A stretch of DNA of 64,000 nucleotides. It comes from G963662655 sp963665015. Its GTDB lineage: Bacteria > Cloacimonadota > Cloacimonadia > Cloacimonadales > JAIOQZ01. Both the position numbers and the translations under genes were made by a program. Numbering within the stretch: the stretch's first letter is position 1; each line of letters starts with the position of its first letter. This document shows positions 43,808-53,401 of this stretch, one piece after another. Under the pieces are notes generated by a model. The model had not been told where the DNA came from, ran no database searches, and worked only from the letters and a program-made list of their open reading frames with translations. Location of the stretch: assembly GCA_963665015.2 (NCBI GenBank), contig CAXXSY010000004.1, positions 868,001 to 932,000 on the forward strand, read 5' to 3'.

Positions 43808-43914
43808 AACTTCTGAATGTGCCGAGTGAAGCGAGACTCTTCCGAATGCTGATTTCGTTTCTACGCTTTCTGCATAACATTCGGAAGAGCCTGCGGCACA
43901 TTCAGAAGTTATGC
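43808..43914. repeat. Inverted pair of REP-like elements (BIME-like)
   Basis: AACTTCTGAATGTGCCG...CTCTTCCGAATGCT (43808-43850) faces CATAACATTCGGAAGAGCCT...CACATTCAGAAGTTATG (43873-43914). The two arms can fold on each other. It occupies the intergenic gap between the membrane protein gene and rsmA (43737-43934), which has no gene. Confidence 0.65.
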
Positions 43915-43934
43915 ATGAATGATATGCGGCCTCA

Positions 43935-44504
43935 TCAATCGTAATAGGGTTCCTCTTTCAGGAGGTGGCAGGCCAGCATCTTGATGAATAACATAGGCGC
44001 GAACCACTCCACGCCGGGAGGCGCATCGAGCACGTAGAACGCGAGCACGATCCCCAGCGCCGCGATAAACATCGCGACCATGCGCTGCAAATAGTGCTTG
44101 GTGAGCAGGATTACGAGCGAACCCGTCACGAGGAAGCCATACGTAATCAGGATGTAGATGATGTCGAATCCCATGAAGACCCAGGAGATGATCACGATCT
44201 GGAGCAGGTGCAACAGCACGAAACCGAAGTGCTGCTTGAACCCCTGTCCTTCGCGGTGGTACCATCTTTTCGCGCTGGATGTGGCGTTGGTCGTTATACC
44301 GCCGGCGATATCGGCAGCGATGAGGAATCCGACCAGGTACTGCCACCAGGTCCACCCCAGTTTCGCGAAGAACGCGTAGGCTACGATTCCGATGGCGAAC
44401 AGTCCCGCCAGAGTGAATTGAACGATGAGCTCGGCTTTGGTCGCGCCGGGTCCGAAGAATTTGTCAAATCCGTTGCGTGGTTCAGGATAGTTCCAGTCGA
44501 TCAT
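43935..44504 (-). CDS. Integral membrane protein of unknown function
   Basis: A 189-residue protein with five hydrophobic segments, for example ELIVQFTLAGLFAIGIVAYA, WWQYLVGFLIAADIAGGI, GFVLLHLLQIVIISWVFMGF, IIYILITYGFLVTGSLVILL and MVAMFIAALGIVLAFYVLD. The start MIDWNYPEPRNGFDKFFGPG and the GGITTNATSSAKRWYHREGQ loop are distinctive, but I cannot name the family. A GGGAGGA site precedes ATG 44504. A single gene between a repeat pair and the AraC unit. Confidence 0.78.
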   Translation of the reverse strand: MIDWNYPEPRNGFDKFFGPGATKAELIVQFTLAGLFAIGIVAYAFFAKLGWTWWQYLVGFLIAADIAGGITTNATSSAKRWYHREGQGFKQHFGFVLLHLLQIVIISWVFMGFDIIYILITYGFLVTGSLVILLTKHYLQRMVAMFIAALGIVLAFYVLDAPPGVEWFAPMLFIKMLACHLLKEEPYYD

Positions 44505-44553
44505 GGTGTTTCCTCCCTGTGATTAATGTTGAAGCATGATAATATAATAAACC

Positions 44554-45342
44554 CTAAATATTATTTGTCAAATCATTTGACTGCAACACCATCACCCGAT
44601 TCACTGTTTGCACTGTAAAAATGATTGGACGAACCGGCACTCGGTCGGAGTAAATAGCGTGCTGCAAAAGGATTTCTGCCCGGTCGAGGCTACCGTCCTT
44701 TATCTCGATCGCGATCCACGCACCCTGCGGCAGTTCGATGCTTGCCAGACCGTAAATCCCCGGAGGCTCCTCGTAGCCAGCGAACGACATCCGCACGTCC
44801 GTTGGCCTTTCCGGATACCATCGCACATGCCAGACAGGGTCGTCGCGTCCGGTGATGTTCAGCAGAGTCGATTCGATGTCGCCTTGCCCCATGATGCCGT
44901 GGAGCTTCTTCGGAGGCGGATCGGGTTTGTGGACGACGGTCAGGTCGTTGTGCAGGAGGTCGAGCAGGCGGTGGTCGAGTTTTGGCATGATCAGCGAGGA
45001 CGGGTGTTGCTTCGTGCTTCGCCATTGGCTGGGCAGCATGCCGTAGTAGCGCCGGAAGGCACGCGAGAAGGTTTCTGGCGAGTTGAAGCAGTAGTCGAGC
45101 GCGATACGGCTGATGTTGTCGTCCGAACCTTGCAAATCGAGCGCGGATTGCGCCAGGCGTCTGCGCAGCATGTACTGGTAGGGTGTCAGGCGCGTAACGC
45201 TTGCGAACACGCGACAGAAGTGGAAGAGCGAATAGCACGCGGCGTCCGCCATGTCCCGCACGGTGCAGTTCTCGCGGATATCCGATTCGAATCGATCGAT
45301 GGCGCGGCAAACGGCCTCGATCTGGAAGGAGTCAGGCCTCAT
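44554..45342 (-). CDS. AraC family transcriptional regulator with GyrI-like C-terminal domain
   Basis: A 262-residue regulator. Residues about 10-110 hold the two helix-turn-helix motifs of AraC: TVRDMADAACYSLFHFCRVF and ISRIALDYCFNSPETFSRAF followed by RRYYGMLPSQWR. The C-terminal half (HGIMGQGDIESTLLNITGRD to the end) looks like a GyrI-type small-molecule binding domain, as in Rob. It overlaps the 3' end of the gene upstream by 11 bases. No operator is visible. Confidence 0.9.
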   Translation of the reverse strand: MRPDSFQIEAVCRAIDRFESDIRENCTVRDMADAACYSLFHFCRVFASVTRLTPYQYMLRRRLAQSALDLQGSDDNISRIALDYCFNSPETFSRAFRRYYGMLPSQWRSTKQHPSSLIMPKLDHRLLDLLHNDLTVVHKPDPPPKKLHGIMGQGDIESTLLNITGRDDPVWHVRWYPERPTDVRMSFAGYEEPPGIYGLASIELPQGAWIAIEIKDGSLDRAEILLQHAIYSDRVPVRPIIFTVQTVNRVMVLQSNDLTNNI

Positions 45343-45844
45343 CGCGCAGCACGGGAATCAGGATGTCCAGTTCGCTCTCGTCGATCCGGTCCATGCCCTT
45401 GAAACGCTCGTCGTAGCGCTGGATCAGCACGGGAAAGCGCTGTTTCAAACCCGCTTCCGGCAGCCACCGGCTCATCATGGACTGAAACCAGTCGCCGAAG
45501 ATGTCCTTGCCCCGCATCGTGAAGAGCGCGTATTCGCCTGACGGCAGAATCTTGTAGAGCGGTCCCGGGATCGATCCGTCCGTGTTGTCCGACTCCGTGC
45601 CCACGAAGACGTCGAAGAATCCCTTTTCGGTCGTCTCGGGTGTCTCGGTGTGGATTTCATACCAGTAGCGGTCGCTCAGCGCCGGGTTCTCCCTGCCCTC
45701 GATCTCCCAGAATTTCATGAATCGCTGCCAGAGCTTCCCGATCTCGTTTTCCTCTGTCCAGCCGGCGCTCTGGGTGAACGGATCGCCGTAGAAACTGTAG
45801 CCCAGCAAAACGACGCGCTTGAGCGTCAGAATCGTCGGTTGCAT
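45332..45844 (-). CDS. GyrI-like effector-binding protein
   Basis: A 170-residue protein, reading from ATG 45844, which has a strong AAAGGAGG site; the upstream in-frame ATG (45889) has none. It contains VVLLGYSFYGDPFTQSAGWT, RYWYEIHTETPETTEKGFFD and SGEYALFTMRGKD, the arrangement of GyrI-like/AraC effector-binding domains, but without a helix-turn-helix. It would bind a ligand or protein alongside the AraC regulator encoded immediately downstream, whose own C-terminus is a related domain. Confidence 0.83.
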   Translation of the reverse strand: MQPTILTLKRVVLLGYSFYGDPFTQSAGWTEENEIGKLWQRFMKFWEIEGRENPALSDRYWYEIHTETPETTEKGFFDVFVGTESDNTDGSIPGPLYKILPSGEYALFTMRGKDIFGDWFQSMMSRWLPEAGLKQRFPVLIQRYDERFKGMDRIDESELDILIPVLRDEA

Positions 45845-45881
45845 GTCGCCTCCTTTTGGAGTTGGTTCAAGGCATCCATTT

Positions 45882-46103
45882 TTATCCACTAATATAATAT
45901 CAGCAAGCTGATATTACAACGTTCATGGGTATCGTTTTCGCTTCGCGAAAGCCGATTATCCACTAACATAATATCAGCAAGCTGATATTACAACGCTCAT
46001 GGGTATCGTTTTCGCTTCGCGAAAGCCGATTATCCACTAACATAATATCAGCAAGCTGATATTACAACGCTCATGGGTATCGTTTTCGCTTCGCGAAAGC
46101 CGA
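45882..46103. repeat. Three tandem copies of a 74-base unit with two palindromes each
   Basis: Copies start at 45882, 45956 and 46030. Each has TTATCCACTAACATAATATC, the palindrome AATATCAGC-AA-GCTGATATT, CACGCTCATG-like spacer and the palindrome TTCGCTTCGCGAA before AAGCCGA. Relatives are at 51112-51181 and 51229-51299. The array lies just beyond the stop of the frameshifted secreted-protein gene. Confidence 0.85.
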
Positions 46104-46105
46104 AC

Positions 46106-48489
46106 CTACTTCATCATGATCATCTTCCGGACGCGCTCATCCTTGCCGGTCCACAGTCTCGACAGATACACGCCGCTGGCGACAATGGCGTTTTTATCGT
46201 TGCGACCGTCCCATACGACTTCGTGCGTTCCGGCCGACTGGCGTTCATCCACGAGCGTCCTGATGCGCTGCCCCTTGATGTTGTAGATGTCGATCCGAAC
46301 CGCGCCTGCTTCCGGCAGATCGTACCGGACGATCGTCCACGGATTGAACGGATTGGGGTAGTTGGTGAGAGCAAGTGCGGGCGCAGGTACATCCTCGGAT
46401 TCCGGATCGGGAGCGACGCCTACGGAGCCGTATTCGTGGCAGCCGATATCGACACAGCCGTCCCAGACGCGCGCGCGTTTGCAGAGGTCGAGCGACGGAA
46501 GGTACAGTCCGGTCGTGTCGGGCGTACCGGCGTTGATGAGCGGTGAATCTTCCTGCGGGTAGTATAGGTGCTCGGCATCGGTCAGGAGCGGATCGAGATC
46601 GAGGTTACCCTCACCCCAGATAATCTCGTCGAATGGTGAATAGATACCGTCGATGCCGTTCTTTATCAGGCTGTGATCGACCTCGATGGCGCAGCGGTAA
46701 AGACTGTAATTATCAAGCTCGTACGGCGCATCATTCCAGAACACGCAGTTGATGAGTTGCAGAGGATCGCACGGGTTGGTTTCCGTTCTTCGCTGGAAAT
46801 TGATCATTCTCGCGGTGGCCTGATTGCCCACGAACGTACAGTTGATAAAGTCGATGCTTCCGGCGTAGTGCCGGATATAGAAGCACTCTTCGCTCAGCGA
46901 GACATTGTCGCAGAAGAGGCTGTTGGTGATCTTCAGGTCGGAGCCCGGGTAGCCTTTTCCGTGTATGATGTACCCCGGTTTGTGGTCTTCGAAATCGCAC
47001 TCGTTCACGTTGTTCATTACGATGAGTCCGTCGATCAGGCAGCTTCCTTCGATGTTCCACATGAAGGCCGAATATGCGGAATACAAATGGTTGTACTGCA
47101 CGGATCGATTGTTCCGTATCACGCAGTCGGTGATGGTGATATCTTCCGCGACCAGACTCATGCCACCGTTCAACTCGCTCACGTTGTCCTCTATGATGAC
47201 GTTGTCCATTGTCAGCCGGTCGGTGTGCCATAACTGAATTGCTGGAAGTTCTCCCAGTTCGGAATCATGCACGCGAATATCTTTCACCTCGTAATCTTCT
47301 AAATAGACTCCATTTATCGGACACGGCGACCAGATAAGGTTGTCCTGATGGACAGGAAAATCCGATTTCAACGACATGCCCGATATCTTGATGTTGTGAA
47401 TGTGCTTTGCTTTGATTATAGTCAAGGCGTTTGCGCATTCCAGAAATGTCTCATCCATGCCACTACCCACAATCGAAACATGGTCTTTCATGCCGATCGT
47501 GAATCGCTGCGAATCGTCCTCATCACTGTACAGCCCGGGCGCCAGATGGATCGTCCGAGGATTGTCGGGATTCGACCGGATCATGTAAGCAGCCTTCCAT
47601 ATCGATTGATAGGGATCGTTCCAGGATAATCCGCTGTTGTCGTCGTCTCCGTCCGGCGAAACATACAGGTCGTGGTCGATAACCTCTAGGTAATCGTGCT
47701 CGTGATAGACCGCTAATTCCAGGTTATCATCATCGTTATCCTTCGGAATTTAATGAATCCCTGATCATATTCGGAGCAAGTCAATGTGTCTGCATAGATT
47801 GTCGTGTTCAATTTTGCGCTGCTGATATTGATGTCATGGCCGGGAGTACCCTCATTCGCGTAATAGCTGCAAGGGAAATCGGGATCGTGAATAAAGCCAC
47901 CGTAATTCATCGATATACCTCCCGATCCAGAACGAGCAATATTGTGGTGTACACTCACGTTTTTAATATGAAGATTTCCCCAGTAAGTAAAACTGATCCC
48001 AGCTCCGCTATCGGCTACATTGTATTTTATCTGGCAGTCACGAATATCGACATCCATCCAATTGTAATAATCGGCACATTCAACAAAAATCCCTCCTCCC
48101 CCGTAGGAAGGCCAATTATCGTTTGAACTATAGCCACTTCCGTGAATAATCGTGAATCCCTGGATGACAGCGTCCGCAGGTTGTGGTGAGGTTTCAAGTA
48201 TCATCAATATCACGGATCCGCTGAAATTGCCGTCCAGAATCGTGTTGTGAATGTAGGATTCGTCGCCGGTTGTGTAGTTGAGGCTGGCCAATGTGACGAA
48301 TTTGTCGTTGATCACGATGTTTTCGTAGTAGGTTCCGGGATAGACCAGTACCGTGTCGCCGTTGACGGCTGCATCGATAGCGGATTGTACGTAGATGAAA
48401 TCCTGACTGAAATCCTGCGCCACAGAAAGTGTAGTAGCAAAGAGTAATGGAGTCAGGAGAAGCAGTAGCATCGTGATTCGTGTTCGCAT
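46106..48489 (-). pseudogene. Frameshifted secreted parallel beta-helix protein with type IX-like sorting domain
   Basis: Two frames (48489-47713 and 47584-46106) together equal one ~790-residue protein closely related to the next gene to the right. The first starts MRTRITMLLLLLTPLLFATT (signal peptide) and reaches GFIKFRRITMMITWN, stop. Reading on in another frame gives DNDDDNLELAVYHEHDYLEV then DHDLYVSPDGDDDNSG, as in the paralogue. The break is a lost A in an A-run at 47749-47751 (TTT on the plus strand). The second part has the DUF1565 YVSPDG motif, a beta-helix, and the C-terminal FNPWTIVRYDLPE...SGVYLSRLW domain. The loss may be real or a base-calling error. Confidence 0.88.
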
Positions 48490-48504
48490 GAGACCTCCAA
48501 GGTT

Positions 48505-48531
48505 GAGGAGGCAAGAATATCCTGCCTCCTC
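48505..48531 (-). promoter_or_regulatory. Leader hairpin before the frameshifted secreted-protein gene
   Basis: GAGGAGGCA (48505-48513) pairs with TGCCTCCTC (48523-48531), nine bases of stem. On the minus strand it lies some 15 bases before the GGAGG site and ATG 48489. The same hairpin, with one wobble pair, precedes the paralogue's start at 50981-51007. It could affect access to the ribosome binding site. Confidence 0.5.
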
Positions 48532-48580
48532 ATTATTAACGCAACTTCAGTATTGTTCGTTTCGTTTTGTCAAAACGAAT

Positions 48581-50965
48581 TTACTTGATAAGCATCAGTT
48601 TACGACTGATCGTTTTGCCACTGGTCTGCATGCGAAGGAAATAGACGCCGGATGACACGTTCTTGCCGCTGTCGTCCCGACCGGACCATACGACTTCATG
48701 CTCGCCGGCTTCCATTCTGTCGTTCACCAGCGTCTTTACCAATTGACCACGGAGGTTGTAAACCTTGATCGCGGTTTGTTCGTCCTGCGGAAGGGCAAAG
48801 CTGATGGTTGTCTCGGGATTGAACGGATTGGGATAGTTGGTGAGAGCAAGTGCTGGCGCAGGTATATCCTCGGATTCCGGGTCGGGAGCGACGCCTACGG
48901 AGCCGTATTCGTGGCAGCCGATATCGACGCAGCCGTCCCAGACGCGTGCGCGTTTGCAGAGGTCGAGCGACGGAAGGTACAGTCCGGTCGTGTCGGGCGT
49001 ACCGGCGTTGATGAGCGGGGAGCCTTCCTGCGGGTAGTATAGGTGCTCGGCATCGGTCAGCATCGGATCGAGATCGAGGTTGCCCTCGCCCCAGATAATC
49101 TCGTCATCGGGCGAGTAGATGCCATCGATGCCGTTGCGGAAAAGGCTGTAGTCAGCGCTGATATCGCATCGCACCATGCTGATGTGGTTTACCTCGAGAT
49201 CGGTATCATCCCAGAAAGCGCAGTTGGTGAAGGTCAACGGATCGACTTCGTACAGGCTGCTGGTGCGGTAGTAGCGAATGACCGAGTTCGTCGAGCTGTT
49301 GCCGGTGAATGTGCAGTTGGTGAAGTGAATGCCGCCGGAATAGGGTTTCATGTAGATCACGTGGCTGTTCTGCGATACATTGTCCGCAAACAGGCAATTG
49401 GTGAAATACAACTGTGAATCGTCCATGCCCTGTCCGTGGTACAAACGACCGGGACAATTTACTTCGTAGCAGTTGTCGTTTACGTTGCCCATGACGATCA
49501 TGCGATTGATGTGCGTCTCGCCCGACAGGGTGAAGCTGAAGGCCGAATAGGCGCAGTAATCGGGATTGTCACCGATTGATTGATTGTTGCGAATCGTGCA
49601 GCCATCCACTTCGAAATTTTTACCCTGTAGCGATATCCCGGGATCCGTATGGGCAGTATTGTTTTCGATGACAATGTTCCGCAGGGTGCAGGTGTCCGCT
49701 TGCCACAACTGAATAGCTGGAATCCTGCCCAGTTCCGAATTGGACGCACGGATATTTTCGAGCTGACAATCCGTGGTGAAATACGTGTTGAAGTGGCACG
49801 GTGACCAAACCATGTGATTCTGATAGACAGGGAAATGCATCTCCATGGATAGGTTGGCGACGCGTATATCGGTTGTATAATCCGAATGGAAAATCCGCAA
49901 TGCGTTGCTACACTCCAGAAAAGTATGATCCATGCCACTACCGACAATTCTTACATGATCCATCAATCCGATGCCGAACCGCTGGTCGCCTTCTCTGTCT
50001 CGATAAACTCCGGGTGCCAGGTGTATCGTTCGAGGGTTGTTCGGATTCGAGGCAATAAGGTAGTTGGCATACCAGATGGTTTTAAGCGGATCGTTTGGTG
50101 TCAGGCCGCTGTTGTTGTCGTCTCCGTCCGGCGAGACATACAGGTCGTGATCGACCACGTCAAGCATATCGTGTTGCCAGTGAACCGTCAGTTCCGGCAA
50201 CTCGTTATTAAAGTATGGTGTTATCCTGATGAAGCCTTGCTCGTAGTCTTCACAAGTGAGCGTATCCGCATAGATAATTGTATCGAATTCTGCCTCGCTA
50301 ATATCGACATCATATCCGGGGGCACCTTTGTTCGCATAGTAGTTGCATGGATAAGCGGAATCATGAATGAAACCACTTGAGCATATCAAGACTCCGCCAG
50401 CGCCATAGGTTGCATAGTTGTGATGTACACTGACATTCTTCATGTGCAGGTTGCCCCAGTATATAAAAGCTACACCTGCTCCAGCATCTGCGATATTATA
50501 TTTTATCTGACAATCAGAGATTAAAACATCATGCCAATAGTCAGAATCTGCACATTCTATACATACCCCACCACCCCCGTAGGAAGGCCAACCTGTATGT
50601 CTGATATAGCCACTTCCGTGAATGATCGTAAATCCCTGGATGACCGCATCGGCTGGCTGTGGTGCTGTTCTCAATTCCATCCAGATCACCGACCCGCTGA
50701 AGTTTCCATCAAGGATCGTAGAGTGGATGTATTGCTCTTCTCCGGTTATGTAGTTCAGGCTGGCCAAGGTGATGAATTTGTCGTTGATCACGATGTTTTC
50801 GTAGTAGGTGCCGGGATAGACCAGTACCGTGTCGCCGTTGCTTGCGGCATCCACGGCGGATTGGATTCTTGTGTAGTTCTGACTGCCGTCAAGGGAGACG
50901 ATGAGGGTCCTTGAGAATAGAAAAGGAGTTATCAGCAGTAGAAGCAACGTGATTCGTGTTCGCAT
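48581..50965 (-). CDS. Secreted parallel beta-helix protein with type IX-like sorting domain
   Basis: A 794-residue protein, the intact paralogue of the frameshifted gene on its left. Signal peptide MRTRITLLLLLITPFLFSRT. Two beta-helix regions follow: IQSAVDAASNGDTVLVYPGT to about residue 250, then DLYVSPDGDDNNSGLTPNDP (DUF1565 type) and repeats of the form I-x-N-N-x-A. The C-terminal ~90 residues (ALALTNYPNPFNPETTISFA...SGVYFLRMQTSGKTISRKLM) are a type IX-like sorting/FlgD-like domain. The protein is exported through the outer membrane and likely stays at the surface; substrate unknown. GGAG-type site precedes the ATG. Confidence 0.92.
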   Translation of the reverse strand: MRTRITLLLLLITPFLFSRTLIVSLDGSQNYTRIQSAVDAASNGDTVLVYPGTYYENIVINDKFITLASLNYITGEEQYIHSTILDGNFSGSVIWMELRTAPQPADAVIQGFTIIHGSGYIRHTGWPSYGGGGVCIECADSDYWHDVLISDCQIKYNIADAGAGVAFIYWGNLHMKNVSVHHNYATYGAGGVLICSSGFIHDSAYPCNYYANKGAPGYDVDISEAEFDTIIYADTLTCEDYEQGFIRITPYFNNELPELTVHWQHDMLDVVDHDLYVSPDGDDNNSGLTPNDPLKTIWYANYLIASNPNNPRTIHLAPGVYRDREGDQRFGIGLMDHVRIVGSGMDHTFLECSNALRIFHSDYTTDIRVANLSMEMHFPVYQNHMVWSPCHFNTYFTTDCQLENIRASNSELGRIPAIQLWQADTCTLRNIVIENNTAHTDPGISLQGKNFEVDGCTIRNNQSIGDNPDYCAYSAFSFTLSGETHINRMIVMGNVNDNCYEVNCPGRLYHGQGMDDSQLYFTNCLFADNVSQNSHVIYMKPYSGGIHFTNCTFTGNSSTNSVIRYYRTSSLYEVDPLTFTNCAFWDDTDLEVNHISMVRCDISADYSLFRNGIDGIYSPDDEIIWGEGNLDLDPMLTDAEHLYYPQEGSPLINAGTPDTTGLYLPSLDLCKRARVWDGCVDIGCHEYGSVGVAPDPESEDIPAPALALTNYPNPFNPETTISFALPQDEQTAIKVYNLRGQLVKTLVNDRMEAGEHEVVWSGRDDSGKNVSSGVYFLRMQTSGKTISRKLMLIK

Positions 50966-50980
50966 GTGGTCTCCAAGGTT

Positions 50981-51007
50981 GAGGAGGCAAGAATATCCTG
51001 CCCCCTC
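50981..51007 (-). promoter_or_regulatory. Leader hairpin before the intact beta-helix gene
   Basis: GAGGAGGCA (50981-50989) with TGCCCCCTC (50999-51007), the same structure as at 48505-48531. The one base difference still allows a G-U pair on the minus-strand transcript. It lies about 16 bases upstream of ATG 50965. Confidence 0.5.
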
Positions 51008-51301
51008 ATTATTAACGCTACTTCAGGTTTATTCGTTTCGTTTTGACTTCGTCAAAGCCGATTTTCCACTTTCGCTATTTCGCTCCGCGAAAGGAGATTG
51101 TCGAAAAGAACTCCGCTAACATGATTTCGCTACGCGAATTCACAACGCTCATGTTTTCGTTTTTTGCTATGCAAAAGCCGAAAATGGCTTTCGTTCGATG
51201 ATTTCGTTTCAGCTTCGCTGAAGCCGACTATCCGCTAACATGATTTCGAGGAACGAAATCACAACACTCATGATTTCGTTTCAGCTTCGCTGAAGCCGAA
51301 A
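51008..51301. repeat. Degenerate hairpin-repeat region between two secreted-protein genes
   Basis: Contains two relatives of the 74-base unit (51112-51181 and 51229-51299) plus a shorter hairpin TTTTGACTTCGTCAAAG near 51036. Each relative keeps two stem-loops, but the stem sequences differ: TTCGC-TAC-GCGAA and TTTGC-TAT-GCAAA in the first, GATTTCG/CGAAATC and TCAGC-TTC-GCTGA in the second. It is the 336-base gap after the 51302-53401 gene; no protein is encoded. Confidence 0.75.
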
Positions 51302-53401
51302 TTATTTCATCATCAGCAGTTTACGATTCATGGTCTTTCCGGCTGTCTTCATCTGGCAGAAGTAGATACCCGAGCCGACCTGACGGTTCATTTCATCGTG
51401 TCCATTCCAGACAACCTCATGATTGCCTGCATTCATGTTGCTGTCAACCAAAGTTTTCACCAATTGACCGCGAGCATTGTAAACTTTGATGCAAACGTCT
51501 CCGTCTTGTGGCAGGCTGAAGGCAATCGTTGTTTCGGGATTGAATGGATTGGGGTAGTTTCCGATCGAAAGGATTTCAGGGGTTGGGACCGTTACCGTAT
51601 TGCCGTCACTTCCCAAGACAACCTGGTAATAGGTGGAACCTTTTTCGAAGAATCGACGATCTTCTTTATAGGCAAGCGAGTTCTTCGATCTCACGGCATA
51701 GGTCTTACACGGTTCTGAAGCGCTTCTGCCTCCGTAGTACAGCTCGAAACTTACTTCCTCTTCACCTTCAACATCGTCGATGTACGCGTTGATTTGAGTT
51801 TGTTCAGCATCGACCACGGTGGCTCCGATCAGTTTTTCGCCAGCGAACATTCCCACTTCTTTCGGCATGTTTTCCGCATATTCGCTCATGTCCAGATAAA
51901 CGGGCGTATAATCCATATCCTCATCGACGACATAGTGGCTCGTTGCGCTTTTGCATAATGGCGTCTGTGGTTCGAGGTTGTCGTTCCAGGCAAAAGAGCA
52001 GCTCGATTCAGTGGTCAATTCAACCATGTCTCCGTAATTAAGGGTATAGTTACTCGGCCCGAACCAGCCAAGGGGCCCTTTCGTTAGGGTCCAGCCATAG
52101 TGTTTGATCTGAGTAAGATCGTCCAGGACATCCGCGAGGGCATCCAACGGGTGTTGGCTCTCCTCAATGAAGTAACCGACCCAGTGTGTTTCATTAGCTC
52201 CCAGCGATATCTCCGTATCCGGATCGGCAAGGAATCCGATTTTGTCCATCGAGCAAGAACCGGTCACTTTGAGCTTGAATCCATCGACCGGATCCGTGGG
52301 GTCGGTTGCATCCCAAGGGTATGTCCAGTTTCCAAACCCATCATCAAATGCATGATCGCCATTATGAATCAGGTCGTCAATATTGCTCCGAATATTATAA
52401 AAGAAGTTCGAAGCATTGTTCTCTGCGGTATAGACATCGTCAATTACCGGATAGCATATCCAGTGGTATCTTCTGGTGGGATAGGAGTACGTCTCGATGG
52501 CGTGCCATTGAGCTCCCAGGGCACCCATGTCACTGCGGGTTCCGTCCGGGTCGGAATAGGATGGTGAGCCTGTATCGATGCAGGGTGATCTACCTGCGGA
52601 ACTCCATTGGAGATTGAGGTTGCCGGCTGCCGGATTCACAAAGAGCGGATCGCTGCTGATGTTGCCGGTGCCGGTATATCCATCTTCCACACAGCAGTAT
52701 TCAACCGTGCCGGTGGTGTTGCTGATCTGGGAGTAGTAATTCCCGTAGATGATGTTGTTGGTAAGGTTTACGGATGATCCCCAGCAATGAACGCCCTTGG
52801 TGTTGTACGCAATCGTGCAGTTCACGATCGATCCATCATCCATTCCCAAGCCGCCACCATAGCTACCTGTAGTAGGCCCGTTATGATATATCTGGGTGTC
52901 GATTATATCGTTATCGCGATCTTCCGGTTGATCCAAGTGCGCTCCGTAGTATCCATTGTAGCGTAAAATGCTGCTAATAATGGTCACGTCAGAACCTTCG
53001 GGACTTCCAATACCGCTGAAGTCATTATTCTCTGCGATAACATGATCGAACGTAACGATTGCGCGATATACACGACAGCCATTATATGAATTATGAAGCG
53101 TCAGATATTTCACTTCGCATTCAACATCCTGGCTGAAGTCAAGGGCAGGAGAGCTTGGGTAAGGATTCTCGATTGTCACATTGGCCGGATTGAGTGTGCT
53201 GCCCGTAATGCAGATGTCCTTATGAATCGTTGGAATTGCCTCGATATAATCGTCGGGATGAATGATGATTTTATCGCCGTTTTGTGCAGCGTTATATGCT
53301 GCGGTGATTGTTGAATAGGTGTAACCATCACCGACATGAAGATTGGTGCTGAACAAGATGCACACATTGATCAATGCAATTATCATGATTAGCTGTTTCA
53401 T
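51302..53401 (-). CDS. Secreted parallel beta-helix protein with type IX-like sorting domain
   Basis: A 699-residue protein. Signal peptide MKQLIMIIALINVCILFSTN; then YSTITAAYNAAQNGDKIIIH and IVTFDHVIAENNDFSGIG, a beta-helix to about residue 290, with the CIDTGSPSYSDPDGTRSDMG ending seen in such repeats. A long middle region (ETYSYPTRRYHWICYPVIDD) is unlike its neighbours and unrecognised. The C-terminus LSIGNYPNPFNPETTIAFSL...SGIYFCQMKTAGKTMNRKL is again the type IX-like sorting domain. AAAGGAGA precedes the ATG. Confidence 0.92.
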   Translation of the reverse strand: MKQLIMIIALINVCILFSTNLHVGDGYTYSTITAAYNAAQNGDKIIIHPDDYIEAIPTIHKDICITGSTLNPANVTIENPYPSSPALDFSQDVECEVKYLTLHNSYNGCRVYRAIVTFDHVIAENNDFSGIGSPEGSDVTIISSILRYNGYYGAHLDQPEDRDNDIIDTQIYHNGPTTGSYGGGLGMDDGSIVNCTIAYNTKGVHCWGSSVNLTNNIIYGNYYSQISNTTGTVEYCCVEDGYTGTGNISSDPLFVNPAAGNLNLQWSSAGRSPCIDTGSPSYSDPDGTRSDMGALGAQWHAIETYSYPTRRYHWICYPVIDDVYTAENNASNFFYNIRSNIDDLIHNGDHAFDDGFGNWTYPWDATDPTDPVDGFKLKVTGSCSMDKIGFLADPDTEISLGANETHWVGYFIEESQHPLDALADVLDDLTQIKHYGWTLTKGPLGWFGPSNYTLNYGDMVELTTESSCSFAWNDNLEPQTPLCKSATSHYVVDEDMDYTPVYLDMSEYAENMPKEVGMFAGEKLIGATVVDAEQTQINAYIDDVEGEEEVSFELYYGGRSASEPCKTYAVRSKNSLAYKEDRRFFEKGSTYYQVVLGSDGNTVTVPTPEILSIGNYPNPFNPETTIAFSLPQDGDVCIKVYNARGQLVKTLVDSNMNAGNHEVVWNGHDEMNRQVGSGIYFCQMKTAGKTMNRKLLMMK

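Noticed and set aside
45882..46103. Possible CRISPR array
   Set aside because: Repeats are tandem with no spacers and contain internal palindromes; no cas genes nearby.
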